A DNA stretch of 64,000 nt from Membranipora membranacea (taxonomy: Eukaryota > Bryozoa > Gymnolaemata > Cheilostomatida > Membraniporidae). The notes beneath the pieces are model-generated. The model had not been told where the DNA came from and searched no databases. It saw nothing but the letters and a program-made list of their open reading frames with translations. A program made the position numbers and the translations under genes. Where the stretch lies: contig OU612069.1 in NCBI GenBank assembly GCA_914767715.1, forward strand, positions 22,131,387 through 22,195,386, read 5' to 3'. Every line of letters starts with the position of its first letter. Position 1 is the stretch's first letter. Below, one piece after another: positions 51,518 to 62,473 of the stretch.

Positions 51518-52117
51518 TTAATCTTGGAGATCAGCAAGCGCACATACAACATCAGTCAAATCTCCAGCAACGCTAGGTTGAAAGCCTCTGTAATTCTCAT
51601 CCGCACTCTGGTAACGCCTCCTGAGATGTTTTACTACACATAGTGGGATCGCCCTTCTACAGCCCTTGCCCAGATGACCATGGACAAACTCTACAGAGTT
51701 CTGGTAGCCATGAAAACGATGATTCTCCAGAGTCATCATTGAGAAAGCTAGCAGCATGTCAGATCTTTTGTGCCAGAAATCTCTCTGAGCCTTTCTCCAA
51801 GCAAGTTTAATTGAGGAGTCAGTGATTGCATCATGGAATTGGATCATTTCCAGCTGGAGAATACATTTACTGGTAGAGCTAGGTTCAATAAGCTTTATGT
51901 CTCTTGAGCAATAGTGCACAATAGTAGCAGCATTATGAGGTAAGGATGTTTCTGATGAAGCAGCAGAATTTCTTTTTCTATTATTATTATCCATCGGCTC
52001 AAGATCAGAGCAGTCACATGAGTCACTATCTGCATAAAATTCTTCTTCTTGAGCCCTATCACCATCCAAAGAGCGTTTCCTTCTTGGGTCAAAGGCATAT
52101 GGTACTGGTTCAGACAT
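51518..52117 (-). CDS. protein with P2X7-receptor cytoplasmic (ballast)-like domain
   Basis: 199 residues from MSEPVPYAFDPRRKRSLDGD. An acidic N-terminal linker (DSDSCDCSDLEPMDNNN) leads to a domain with 'HRFHGYQNSVEFVHGHLGKG', 'CRRAIPLCVVKHLRRRYQ' and 'SADENYRGFQP'. This lines up with the pattern 'YR..AYRQ.V.W..G.LGK..R..LP.C.V..IR..FP...YxGF' of the P2X7 intracellular domain, which also occurs outside the receptor in many invertebrate proteins. No transmembrane channel part is present. An in-frame ATG lies 165 nt upstream but that extension is hydrophobic, low in complexity and looks like UTR. Single exon. It faces the broken transposase-like gene, and its 3' end has been tandemly copied. 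Function unknown; a cytosolic protein is inferred. Confidence 0.78.
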   Translation of the reverse strand: MSEPVPYAFDPRRKRSLDGDRAQEEEFYADSDSCDCSDLEPMDNNNRKRNSAASSETSLPHNAATIVHYCSRDIKLIEPSSTSKCILQLEMIQFHDAITDSSIKLAWRKAQRDFWHKRSDMLLAFSMMTLENHRFHGYQNSVEFVHGHLGKGCRRAIPLCVVKHLRRRYQSADENYRGFQPSVAGDLTDVVCALADLQD

Positions 52118-52445
52118 CTTGTATTGAAGTTGGAGCAGTAGAGTAGTTGAAATAGTCAATGATTTATGGAGCAATACAAAAGCAGTTTCCACATGGACGA
52201 TGGCTGATTTGAAAGGGAAGTGTATAATCTCAAAAAAAAAGATTTTAACATTTTCTTGTTTTCTTTTTTGATAAATAATCACTTTGAAGTTTGAATAAAT
52301 ATAAATGTGTGAGAAAATATAAATAATGTGGTACGGGAAATCTCGAAAGGGTGGAACACCTGGCCGTTACCTGGCTAGGGTTTGGTTCTCAGGCCAACGG
52401 TATCTAGCTAAACAAACTCACCATGAATGAGCCGAGAGAGGATAA

Positions 52446-52784
52446 CTCCTGGGTAGAGAATTCCTGGATAGCTATCTTCAGCCTAGAGAGGGTCGTACTG
52501 GCGGCAAAGCCAACCTAGCAGAGCTGTTTACTGAGGGTCGTACTGGTGGCAAAGCCAACCTAGCAGAGCTGTTTACTGAGGGTCGTACTGGTGGCAAAGC
52601 CAACCTAGCAGAGCTGTTTACTGAGGGTCGTACTGGTGGCAAAGCCAACCTAGCAGAGCTGGTTACTGAGGGTCGTACTGGTGGCAAAGCCAACCTAGCA
52701 GAGCTGTTTACTGAGGGTCGTACTGGTGGCAAAGCCAACCTAGCAGAGCTGGTGTCTCGAGTAGCTTACAAGCGGAGCTTGTAG
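52446..52784 (+). repeat. 45-bp minisatellite, six units, open on both strands
   Basis: Six near-identical 45-bp units start at 52488, 52533, 52578, 52623, 52668 and 52713 (unit begins GAGGGTCGTACTGGTGGCAA). As 45 is divisible by three, the plus strand reads (EGRTGGKANLAELFT)n between a TAA at 52443 and a TAG at 52782, and the minus strand reads (ALPPVRPSVNSSARL)n. Units differ at one or two positions. No start codon or neighbouring exon argues for either protein; it may be a non-coding minisatellite or part of a repeat element. Confidence 0.85.
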
Positions 52785-53822
52785 CGGGTGCATTTCTATC
52801 TGATAGTATACGTTGCCAAGCGGGATGTACCCTGACCTTGCCCTCTGAGCAGATTAAGCGGGACGCACCCGGAACCTGGACTGTGTAGCCTTAGCTATAT
52901 GAGGTGTATGGACTATACATTCAGACCGGACACTAAAACGCACTTGCTGGTGGTAATATTGGAAATGCGATAGACTGTCTGTGATAATACTGTAAGACGG
53001 TGCAGCCGTCTTAATATTGAGTTCCATGTCGATAATTGCTAAGATTAAATGTGTATAGAATATATATTTATGATGTCCGTGAGATTGCTTCTGCAATAAA
53101 TATATATATGTTGAAGCCGTCTACATGATATTGATAATATAATATGTTCCAGTTTAAATCAGGGTAGATAACCCTTTTCATATCAGAATGACTCTGTTTG
53201 ACTTTGAATATTCTATATTTAGAATATTCAAAATTAGTAGGCATGATACATCCATTATAATAGCAGACAGCAAGAGTTGTCCCCTCAATAATGCGTGTTA
53301 CTGGGCTCGCTACATTATTTATAGCCTCAAAACTACCTCAAATAATAATAACCCTGAAGAGATCTAAGTGAAATAATTAAGAACTCTATTAGTTTTTATC
53401 TGAGAGTCTTTTGGAGTTGTAGCTAATCTAGGTTTTTCTGTTTGTTTACTTCCCTTGGGGGCAGGTGTGATTTAGCCCCCCCCCCCATCAGTGATTAGAG
53501 TGGTGGTGATTCATGGTGCATATAGTGGCTAGTTCACTACATATGTGTATAGAAGATCCTCAATGAGTCTCATTGACAAGAGAATTGTTGTTGAGTTCTA
53601 CTTTAAATGAATGAGCCCTCTACTAAAATTACTAATTTTGGAATTAGGGCTATGACAGAGCGGAAAAGTTTGAATAAGTCTGTAATTGATTAAACAGTCA
53701 TCTGACTGCAATTTTCTCCTGTTATTGCCTGCCTGATATTCACATCACAATTAAAAGAAGTAAGGATAATTATCTACAAAGTAGCAATACCAAAGAATAC
53801 TGCTGAATATATCCTGATTAAC
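52785..53822. other. non-coding stretch
   Basis: AT-rich with a TATATATA run at about 53099-53108 and a C-run at 53478-53487; no gene supported. Confidence 0.45.
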
Positions 53823-54572
53823 ATGCAAGAAGAAGAAAAAATTTCAATAATACAATCACAGGTGGATGTGGATCATATGCAGAGCGATCTTGATCGACTA
53901 ATTGAGTGGGCTAACACCTGGCAGATGAAGTTTAATGTGGATAAGTGTGAGCACATGAGAATACAGCGTCAAAGACATAACTCAACCCAGGCTAGTTACA
54001 TGCTCAACAACTCCAAGCTGACTCAAGTCTCCAGTATTAAATATCTTGGTGTACCTATAGACGACCAATTATCCTTCGACAAACACATCAGGGAGATATG
54101 TAAAAAAGTCACTCAAATACTTCATATGTTGATGAGAAATTTGAAAAAAGCTCGTACAAAATCCAGATCTATTTGCTATAAATGTATTTGTAGGCCTATA
54201 CTGGAATACGCTTCTCAAAGCTGGTCGCCTCACTTGGTGAAACACATCGACACTATGGAAGCGATTAATCGGAAGGCTTTCAGATGGGCTTTTCACAAAA
54301 AGAAGTCGGATCATATCAGTGATCTCATGTCTCAGTTCGATTGGCAAACTCTAGCTGAAAGACGACAAAATTCCGATCTAAAATTGTACTTCAAAATCGT
54401 TGCAGGTTCAGCAGCTGTTGATGAAGGCAAAGTCTCCACAAGCCATATGCATGATCACAACACCCGGACAGGTTCTGTTGTTGGTACAATCAACACCAAT
54501 GTGAAGAAATATGCTTTCAAACAGCGAGTCTACCGATATCTCAACCCAGCTATCCATCGAACTGATTTATGA
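53823..54572 (+). mobile_element. 5'-truncated LINE (CR1/L2-like), RT C-terminal ORF
   Basis: 249-codon open frame containing DLDRLIEWANTWQMKFNVDK with C and H just after it, then SSIKYLGVPIDDQLSFDKHI and LEYASQSWSPH. These are the 'W...W.M.FN..KC' and 'KYLGV.I...L.W..HI' blocks that follow the catalytic palm in non-LTR reverse transcriptases. The palm itself and the endonuclease are missing, so the copy is truncated at its 5' side, the normal outcome of target-primed insertion. It is a different element from the LINE at 56138-59650. The ORF stays open, so the insertion is fairly young. Confidence 0.85.
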
Positions 54573-55408
54573 TAACTGTATATGTTGTTCGTTGTTCGCA
54601 TTACTATATCCCTTGTTGCTCATTTATCTATTGATCATTATTGTACTACTGATGACTCATGATATTGTTTACTGACTTATGACTCACACCACTGACTACT
54701 CTCATCGACATACTGGACTGTCCTATTTCATTGTATATTAGCCATCCTACTCCGTTTATAATTTGTTGCTCTCGTCTTACTCAACTCCAACAATATTTAC
54801 CAACTCATGAAACAAGTACTCAGTGCTGTTTCGATTGTGCATTTGTTGCCGTTTTCTCGAGGGCACCAAGCCCCCTTCCCCGTGCTCGGCTCCCGGCGCC
54901 CTGTTGTGGTTGATTTTAGTGTATGGGCAAGGACTTGTTACCCTGATCTGGTCCCGAGTGTGGTGTGGCCTGGTGTCTGATAATCCACTGGAAACCCCTA
55001 CAGTGTTGTCCCAGATTACTAACAAAAGTTGTCTGTCAATTTCTCCTTATCCTCCCCTTATATGTTAACAACCCACTGCTGAAAACCCTGCGATTGTGAA
55101 TGTGACGCCAAAACCCTCCTTGAATTGATCCCTTGCGAGTCGTGGCTGTGAAGCTATACAAAATACCTAACTGTTACATCTCCGATGAAAGATATACTGT
55201 TATTTACATCCAGATAATCAAGTCTCACTCTGTTATCACTACACAGCATATCGCCCTTGAAAGGAGACAACTACTCCGACGGCGATCAACCTATCGGAAG
55301 AATCGGAAGGAAGAATAATAATGATGAAGAATATTATAAATAGATAAGATGCATCTAGAGGATGACTACTAGTACTAGTCTAATACTAATAGTTCTATCA
55401 AAAACAAC
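54573..55408. other. likely 3' UTR of the truncated LINE, then flank
   Basis: Ends in an A-rich short-repeat stretch (GGAAGAATAATAATGATGAA, about 55308-55327), as L2/CR1-type 3' ends often do. No other gene. Confidence 0.45.
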
Positions 55409-58400
55409 ATGGATGGATTGAAGATGGAAAGAACCAATGAGTTACTAGAACTGGCAGTACTTCTTGATGTGACCAGCACTTCCAAAGGTAAGTCCTGTTA
55501 TAAAATGGTTCAGAATTGATTAAAAACAGTAGGCCTAGATCACTTCTAGGTGCTCCACTCACTGATTAGGCCTAGCTAGTAGGCCTACTTATCATGTATT
55601 GAGCTTTGTCAGGGTTAAACATTCTTTTGGAACCTACCTTTGATCTCTCTCTCTGTATAGGCTTGACCAGTCTGCTTTTATCCTTTCATAGACAATGGTT
55701 GACAGTGAGTAAGCAATGAGAGGGAGTTCATTTGAGTGAGCACTGTTAGGCCCAAGCCTACTCAGAGAAAGTAAAATCAGAAAGTTTTTCTGGCTTGTCT
55801 TTTCACAGCCAATATTTTTATTTTAGATTAGCTTTAATATGCTATCAACTGTCTGTAAGACCACAATATGTGAAAAGCAGTTGCTTCACCTCTTTCTTCT
55901 TGAAAAGCTGGTCAAGCTAATTATCCAATTATCCCATTGGTTTTCTGGTTGATGGTTCTTCTTCTTCTTCTTCTAGTGATGTGCTAATGGTTTTCAAGCC
56001 ATATAAACGCACAATTACATTTACATTTTAAGGTGGTGCGCAAAAACAAAGTGGGTGCAGTGAAGGTTCGCTCGACAGCAGATGGTGAAGGGTGCAGGAC
56101 GTGGTTTTGTTGACATTCTGCTGCCGGTTGCCACGGCTTAGAACCGGGTCTTCATCTCCACTTGAGCAGCTGAGCGGAACTGCACAAGGGTCGGTACCAT
56201 CAACAGCGTAGGAGGTAGACTATTCCATAGCCGGATGGCTGTCGGGACAAAAGCGCACCTGTACGTGTCGAATGCGGTGTTTGGCTGTATAAACCTGTAG
56301 TCATGGACTGGCGATCTATGTAGCTGTAGTTGTGTCGGATGAATGTCCACGAGGTTGTGTACAATGCGGTACATCATCATCAGTTTGGCAGATTTCCTCC
56401 TGGCCTGAAGGGACTCCCAGTTGAGACGAGTGAGCATTTGAGTAATGCTGCTTTGTCTTCTGTAGTCTGAGCAAACAAACCTAGCTGCCTTTTTCTGGAC
56501 AGATTCCAGTTTGTTGGTGTTCTTGGCAGTGTACGGGTCCCATACACTGCAGGCGTATTCTAGCTTGGTTCGCACCAGAGTCTTGTAGCTCAGATCTTTG
56601 ATTTCCTGAGTACACCGGTAGAGGTTCCTCTGAAGGAAAGAGAGCTTGTTGTGGGCAGCAGTTGCAGTGGCTTGGATGTGCTCATTCCATGATCCGTCCT
56701 TGCTGATAGTGACACCAAGGTAGGTCACCTTGTCAGTTCTCAGTAGGTCGGTCCCACGGATGGAGTAGTGGTTAAGGATCGGCACTTTCTTCTTCGAGAT
56801 GGACATGACTTCACATTTCCCTGGATGGAAGGCCATACCCCACTCTTTCTCCCATCGCAGTAGACCATCTAGATCTTCTTGTAACAGGTCGCAGTCAGCG
56901 TGTCTGTCAATCGGTCTATATATCAGGGCGTCATCGGCAAAGAGACGAACATGAGATGAGTTGGTTGCGTAAGTAGGTAGGTCATTGATGAATAGGAGAA
57001 AGAGAAGCGGTCCTAGCACACTCCCCTGTGGAACACCGGAGGTGACTGGTGAACTCTCGGATGACTTGTTCTCAATGACTACTTCCTGGGTACGGTCTGA
57101 GAGGAAGCTAGAGATCCAGCGGTGCACTTGCTTACTAATTCCATATGAGTGGAGTTTGTGGAGCAAGAGATGATGTGGCACACGGTCAAATGCTTTGGAG
57201 AAGTCAAGTAGAATGACGTCTGTCTGCTGCCTCCTGTCGAGCGATCTCATGAAATCGTCGGTGGTGAGGATGAGCTGGGTTTCACAGGATCGTCTGCTGC
57301 GGAAACCATGTTGTGCGTCGTTCAGTATGCTATTGTCTGATAAATGTTGCATAATCTGGCTGTACAGAATGTGCTCCATTGCTTTGCATACGAGTGATGT
57401 TAGAGATATTGGTCGGTAGTTTGCTGGTATGCTCGGGTTTCCCTTTTTGAAAATAGGAGAGACCTTAGCATGTTTCCAGTCCTGTGGAATCACTCCTTGG
57501 TCCAAGGAGGCTTGGAACATGACCTGAAGAATTGGCGAGATTGACGGTGCCAATGTCTTCAGGAGAGTTGCAGAGAGGTTGTCGGGACCATGAGCTTTGT
57601 GGTCTTTCAGATCTTTCAATAGCTTCTCGACGCCTTGACATGAAATCGATATCGGTCTCATTTCAGGATGGCTCCAGGTGATCGTAGGCAAGGGCAGTTA
57701 TGTGTCAGAGGAGAAGACAGAGCTAAACTGATTGTTTAGAAGTCGTGCCTTTCCAACAGCATCTGACACAGTCACTCCAGCCGGAGTCGACAGAGAGTTG
57801 ATGCCAGTGCTGGCCTGCTTCTTACTCTTGATGAAAGACCAGAAGCGCTTTTTGTTTATATCTTCTTTTGGGTCGAAGATTCTGTTGAGGTAGGAACTAT
57901 GGGCGTCCTTGCAGCAATGATTAGATTGCTTTTTCAACAGATTGTAGGTCTCTCTGTCAGATTGTGAGCCAGATGACTTCACTCTCTTAAAGGCCCGTTT
58001 CTTCCTTCTGCTCATTCTCTTCACTGCTGTTGTCACCCACGGTTGGTGGTGGCGTGACGACGAGAGCTTAGATGGTACATGCTTCTCCTGAAGGGCTAGC
58101 AGGCTAGTCTTGAAACAATTCCACATTACCTCTATTGGAGTTGTGGTGTTGAATCGGGCAGCGAAGTCATTGCTGAAGGTCTCTGCAGCCTCTCTCAGGT
58201 TGTCAAGCTCTGCTCTTTTCCATAACAGTATCTTCCGTTTGATCGGCTTCACTCTCTGGACACGGATATTACTCTTTAACAGCACCATGTCATGGTCGCT
58301 GAGTCCATCAGTTACTGTACATGAGGTGATCAGCGAGGGCCTGTTTGTGAAGAACAAGTCTAGGATGTTTTCCCTTCGTGTTGGCTCCTGGACTGCCTGT

Positions 58401-61400
58401 TCAAATCGGCATGCAAAGGCAGTGTCTAGCCACATCTGGTTTATTGCTGTGGTGTAGTTGTGGCCTTTGATAGATGATGATGTCCAGTCCATGTCTGGGA
58501 GATTAAAATAACCTCCTATCCAGATCGCTTTTTTCCTGTGTTTCTTTGAGATGTTAACTATTGTGTTGGTGAGATCAGTGGTGTAGTCGATATTATTGTC
58601 AGTTGGTCGGTATGCTGATCCTATGATCAGGGATTGGTTGTTTGGCATGGCAATTTTGGCAAAGACTGCCTCAGTTTTGTTGTCAGTTGGGATCTGCTCA
58701 GCGACAAGGCTCTTCTCTACAGCAAGTAGTACTCCCCCATGACGATCTGTTGTCCTGTCTCTCCTGTAGACCTCATAGGATGACGGGAAGATCTCACTGT
58801 TTAAGATGTCAGGATGTAGCCATGTCTCTGTACCCATGATAATATGAGGTTTCTCTGTCTCGATAGTGTGGAGAAGGCTAGCCTTCTTGTTGTTGACACT
58901 CTGGAAGTTCACAACAAGAATATGCAGGTTTTGGTTGGTGATTTGATGCTTTTCTCTTGTGGCAAGCGGAGAGGAATGTGCTACCGGGGAGTTGCCTGCA
59001 CTGGTCAGACTGAGAATACTCCTTGTACATGAACCATCGGTGGTAAACCTATTTGATGTCTCTAATGAGTCATTTGAGAAGAATGATGAGTGGAAATTAG
59101 GTAAACCACAATTTGTACAGTGCCATGAGATATTATTTAGGCCGCTATAAATAGCATCGCTCGTCCCCATACATCTGGTGTGATACCATAGTTCGCATGT
59201 ATCACAAGCTACTCCCTTTTGATTTGACTTAACAGGCTGCTCACAAATTTGGCATGGGAACTTTATGTTCCTAGTCTTTTTTGTCATAGTCTTTGGTGGG
59301 CCAGGATTTTGTTCAATGTCTCCTGAAACAATCAGTACAAGTAAGGAGGCACCCACAATGGTTCTCAGTCGAGCAGGGGTGTGTGAGGATTCTGAGGGTG
59401 GTAGGATCAGGTTTACAGTCTTACCATAAGCATGGAGTCCTCTCTTTATCAACAGTTTTCCTGACCTGCTCCAACACACAGACAAAAATATAGATTTTCT
59501 GAATGGGTTGGAAATCAGTAACTTACTACTAGCATTGATGATGCTCTCCTTATCTTTGATAAGTGGTTCAGTGTTTGATTGAGTGGCGTAGATAGTCTTA
59601 CCAACCAAGCAGATGATCAGGTATATGCTTGGCAGTGATGTGAAGATCATGTTGCCTGGTTTCCTGGGCGTCAGATATGGCGGGAAAATCTTGGAATAGA
59701 TTTTCTATGTTTTCTTCTCTCTGGTCTGGTTGTTTTCCTTGGGATTTCTTTCCTTCTGCAAGTGTTGTCCTGGTGTTGCTTTCTCTTATTGGTTTGGTTC
59801 GCCAGCAGGGTTGGTTGGGTCCTCTTTGGACAACTTCAAGAATATTTTCTTCAGCTTTGAGAAAATTTGACTTTTACCCACGCATGCGCACCACCACCTT
59901 TGATTGTGAAACATTACGCGTGCATGAATCATGTTTTCTCAAGATTAAAAAATTGCTTCCAAAGTCTTCTAGCTTGAATCAGATCTTAGAGGGAAATGAG
60001 AAAAGTATGATAAGCTAGATATAGGCCTATACTTTCCTCTCAACAACCTTCATTGCGATTCTCATGTTTGAATTCATTATGGTAATTTGATAATGTCTCT
60101 CAGATTATGGCTGTCACCTATGATTGGAACAGGATGTGGATTGTTGACAACCCTGGCCTTGAATGGGAGAATTACTGACGGCTTCAAAGTCGTTATCACT
60201 AGCCATAAGGTGACTATTATTGTTATGGACTTGGTCCTGCTATTCATTCTATCACATTGTAAAGTAACATAGCTTCACTGTTATTTGCCAGGTGGGAACA
60301 TTTGAATTATTGATCCAGATTAGCTATTGTTTTTCCCTCTTTACCTCCTAATATTGATCTTCAAACTCAGGTGGTTCTAAGACCTTGGCTTTTCATGTCC
60401 AGTCTTAGTGCATACCTGACAAGTCTCCCTTTTTGGTAGGGAGCCTCCCAGTTTTTAGGGGTATTTTCCACCTCCTCCCTATCTCCCTTTTTCCTCCCTT
60501 TTTTCAGCCTCCATTACCCAGATGACTTCAAAGCTTCTGGTTGCCAGAAAAACCATGTTTTCCTACCCCCACAGTACATATACCTAGAAATAACTGCCTA
60601 TTAACATACTATCTCTCCTCGTTAGGATAAAGTGCAACAATATTATTTGTAAAATCAGGTAAAATTACGCATTTCATAATATGCTTAAAATAAATGACAA
60701 CAAGGGCCAAATTACACCTTCACTGTTGGACGCGCAGAGTGGCACTCCGGGTCGGGAGTTCGTCCGCGGAGCCCTCCTGATTTCTGGGTCTACCAACTTG
60801 TCATGTATGTCTTAGTGTCAACACCACATTATTGCTGTTTGGTCCCTTGCGTTAGTTACTTCTTGAATATAAAAACATCTTGATCACTGCTGTAGCTTGA
60901 CCAATGAAGCCAGCTAGCCATAGTCTACTAAGCATTGATGACTTTTCGTGTCCAGGCTTAGTGATGCTACCTCAGTGTTGGGGTCTGGTCCCTTGAGCAA
61001 GTTACCTCATGGATAAAAAAGTGTCTCAACAGTTTGGGTGATGAGACCAGCTTATCTTTAGCATTGATGCCAATCCATATCCAGTCAGTCTTATTGTTCC
61101 CATATCAGAGTTTGCATTTGGTCTCTTATGTAAATTATTCTTTTCATGGATAAAAAACATCTCATTCTCAGTTCTATTTCAAACAATGAGACCAGCTTCC
61201 TTCATAGAGTTGACTACAAAACATTGTTGTGAGCGTTATCTCCTTAGCGTGGCAATTTTTGTAATGTAAATGTACTGCATTATGGATGATTGGAAATGAT
61301 TGGCTTATATGTAAAGTTTCTTTATCAAATCAGTTTTATGCGTATAAGACAATATGTATTGTGACACTAGAGTTCCCCCTCTTTTTGCAGTCTTGGCTGG

Positions 61401-62473
61401 AATCGGAACGCTTGGAAGGGAAGCACACTGCCGAGGGAGACAAGATCACATTACTCAGCTGATGAATCAGATGACAGGAAAAGGTTAGCATCTATGTTAA
61501 CTATGTACATTATAGTGCAATATGATACATGGCAAATCCTAATAATTGAGCGTCTAAAAACAGTGGCACTAGATGCAACTAAAAAATATTGGGTGGTTTT
61601 CTTGTCTATTAAATTTCTCTGGACCAAACAATTTTCAAGCTTCTGTTTGGTTTACAGTAATCAATGTGTATGAGTGTATGTTATGACCGTGGTTACTACA
61701 TTTGGTGCGCTAGACTCATTGATCACACTGATCACGTGATATACTATTGCATGTATATCTCTGATCGATAGATGGCAAATTCACTTAGTAGTAGTACCAT
61801 CACAAGGAATTTGGTGTGACAACCCGTGTTCAATTTTATTAATAAGTGCTGGGTACATGTAGCAGTACCTAACATGTTAGGTTCTGCTACATGTTAGGTA
61901 CTGCTACTAAATTGACTCTGACGATCAGAGATACACATGTTAATAGTGTAATCGATGTAAGTGGGCTCATTGAGTGCATCAGCTTTAGGCTCTGTGTAAG
62001 CTATCGTTTGAGATACAAATATTACCGGTGGTCGACTGTGTGTTTGCACTCCCCACATGCAGTAAAAAGATCCCCCTCTGCCTTCAATAAAAAGAGTAGC
62101 CGCTATTCTGGCAGGTAAGGGTATAGGGTGCGGCTTGAGTACCATGGGTTCCTGTACCTTTACTCTAGAGGGGTAACCCTCTCCGCAATGACGACTTAAA
62201 CTTAATATCCATGTCATGATAGCATGATTCTGACAGTGCTTTTCTTATGTTGAAGATCCTTCAGACATCATAAGAGCAGCAATGAGAAGAATGCGAGTCA
62301 ACAATGTGGATGGTGCCCTCAAGCAGATAATGGTTTTGAAGGACCCTACAACCGCCGCCAACAACAAAGGAGGGGTTATTGCAGCTGACTACGAGGGCAA
62401 GATTTTTATCTGTGTGCGTGGTGTTTTTTCTCTAGAAATAGGAAGTCTGAGGTACTTAGTATCTTCTCCCTAA
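55409..62473 (+). CDS. unrecognised three-exon gene with a LINE in its first intron
   Basis: Not recognised. Exon 1 starts ATG near 55409 (MDGLKMERTNELLELAVLLD then VTSTSK) and ends AAAG|GTAAGT at about 55490. Exon 2 (about 61391-61483, TTGCAG acceptor, donor GTTAGC) encodes LAGIGTLGREAHCRGRQDHI and then TQLMNQMTGK. Exon 3 (from about 62255, acceptor TTGAAG) encodes DPSDIIRAAMRRMRVNNVDG followed by ALKQIMVLKDPTTAANNKGG. All junctions are phase 1 and join cleanly, which is the main evidence. Exon 3 can run to the stop at 62471-62473 or splice earlier; its last residues are uncertain. The predicted product is about 150 residues, helical by composition and probably soluble, with no signal peptide or membrane span. 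The 5.9-kb intron 1 holds the antisense 2A-LINE. Confidence 0.5.
55957..55976 (+). repeat. (TTC)n microsatellite at the 3' end of the antisense LINE
   Basis: A (TTC)n run of about six units, which is (GAA)n on the LINE's own strand, about 160 nt past the LINE stop codon. Short tandem repeats instead of poly(A) are usual at L2/CR1-type 3' ends, so this probably marks the insertion boundary. Confidence 0.65.
56138..59650 (-). mobile_element. near-intact CR1/L2-like LINE polyprotein with N-terminal 2A peptide
   Basis: One frame of about 1,170 codons, interrupted by a single TAA at 57700-57698. N-terminus hydrophobic (MIFTSLPSIYLIICLVGKTI). A canonical 2A ribosome-skipping motif SGDIEQNPGP follows at 109-118, with separation expected between G117 and P118. 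A PHD-like C4HC3 finger spans 133-181. An apurinic-type endonuclease runs from about 242 (NFQSVNNKK, TETWLHPD, YRPTDNN, GLSDHDM). Past the TAA the reverse transcriptase shows RPISLTSLVCK, FRSRRSCETQ, LLDFSKAFDRVPHHLLLHKL, GVPQGSVLGPLLF, the catalytic FADD and YLGVTIS. All catalytic motifs look sound, so the TAA is the only visible break in the frame. Short tandem repeats near 55957-55976 mark the 3' end. The element lies antisense in intron 1 of the gene at 55409-62473. Confidence 0.92.
60810..61215. repeat. three-copy imperfect tandem repeat, period about 130-150 bp
   Basis: Anchor blocks recur in order: GGTCCCTTGCGTTAGTTACT near 60841, GGTCCCTTGAGCAAGTTACC near 60989, GGTCTCTTATGTAAATTATT near 61119, each followed by (GG)ATAAAAAxxxTCT and then GA(C/GAC)CA...CCAGC. 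Lies in intron 1 of the 55409-62473 gene; non-coding. Confidence 0.65.
61859..61907. repeat. perfect 19-bp hairpin with an overlapping 16-bp palindrome
   Basis: Arms GTAGCAGTACCTAACATGT (61859-61877) and its exact complement at 61889-61907 flank an 11-nt loop; ACCTAACATGTTAGGT at 61867-61882 is itself a perfect palindrome. Lies in intron 2 of the unrecognised gene. Could be a foldback remnant or a template-switch product. Confidence 0.8.

Noticed and set aside
52118-52282. 55-codon N-terminal extension of the P2X7-C-like ORF
   Set aside because: Low-complexity, hydrophobic and T-rich; the ATG at 52117 followed by a charged segment is the better start.
56985-59493. Several plus-strand open frames of 60-115 codons
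   Set aside because: They are antisense shadows of the LINE polyprotein.
60087-60205. Candidate exon reading LWLSPMIGTGCGLLTTLALN before a GTGACT donor
   Set aside because: Its phase does not fit between exons 1 and 2 of the 55409-62473 gene, which join to each other directly in phase 1.
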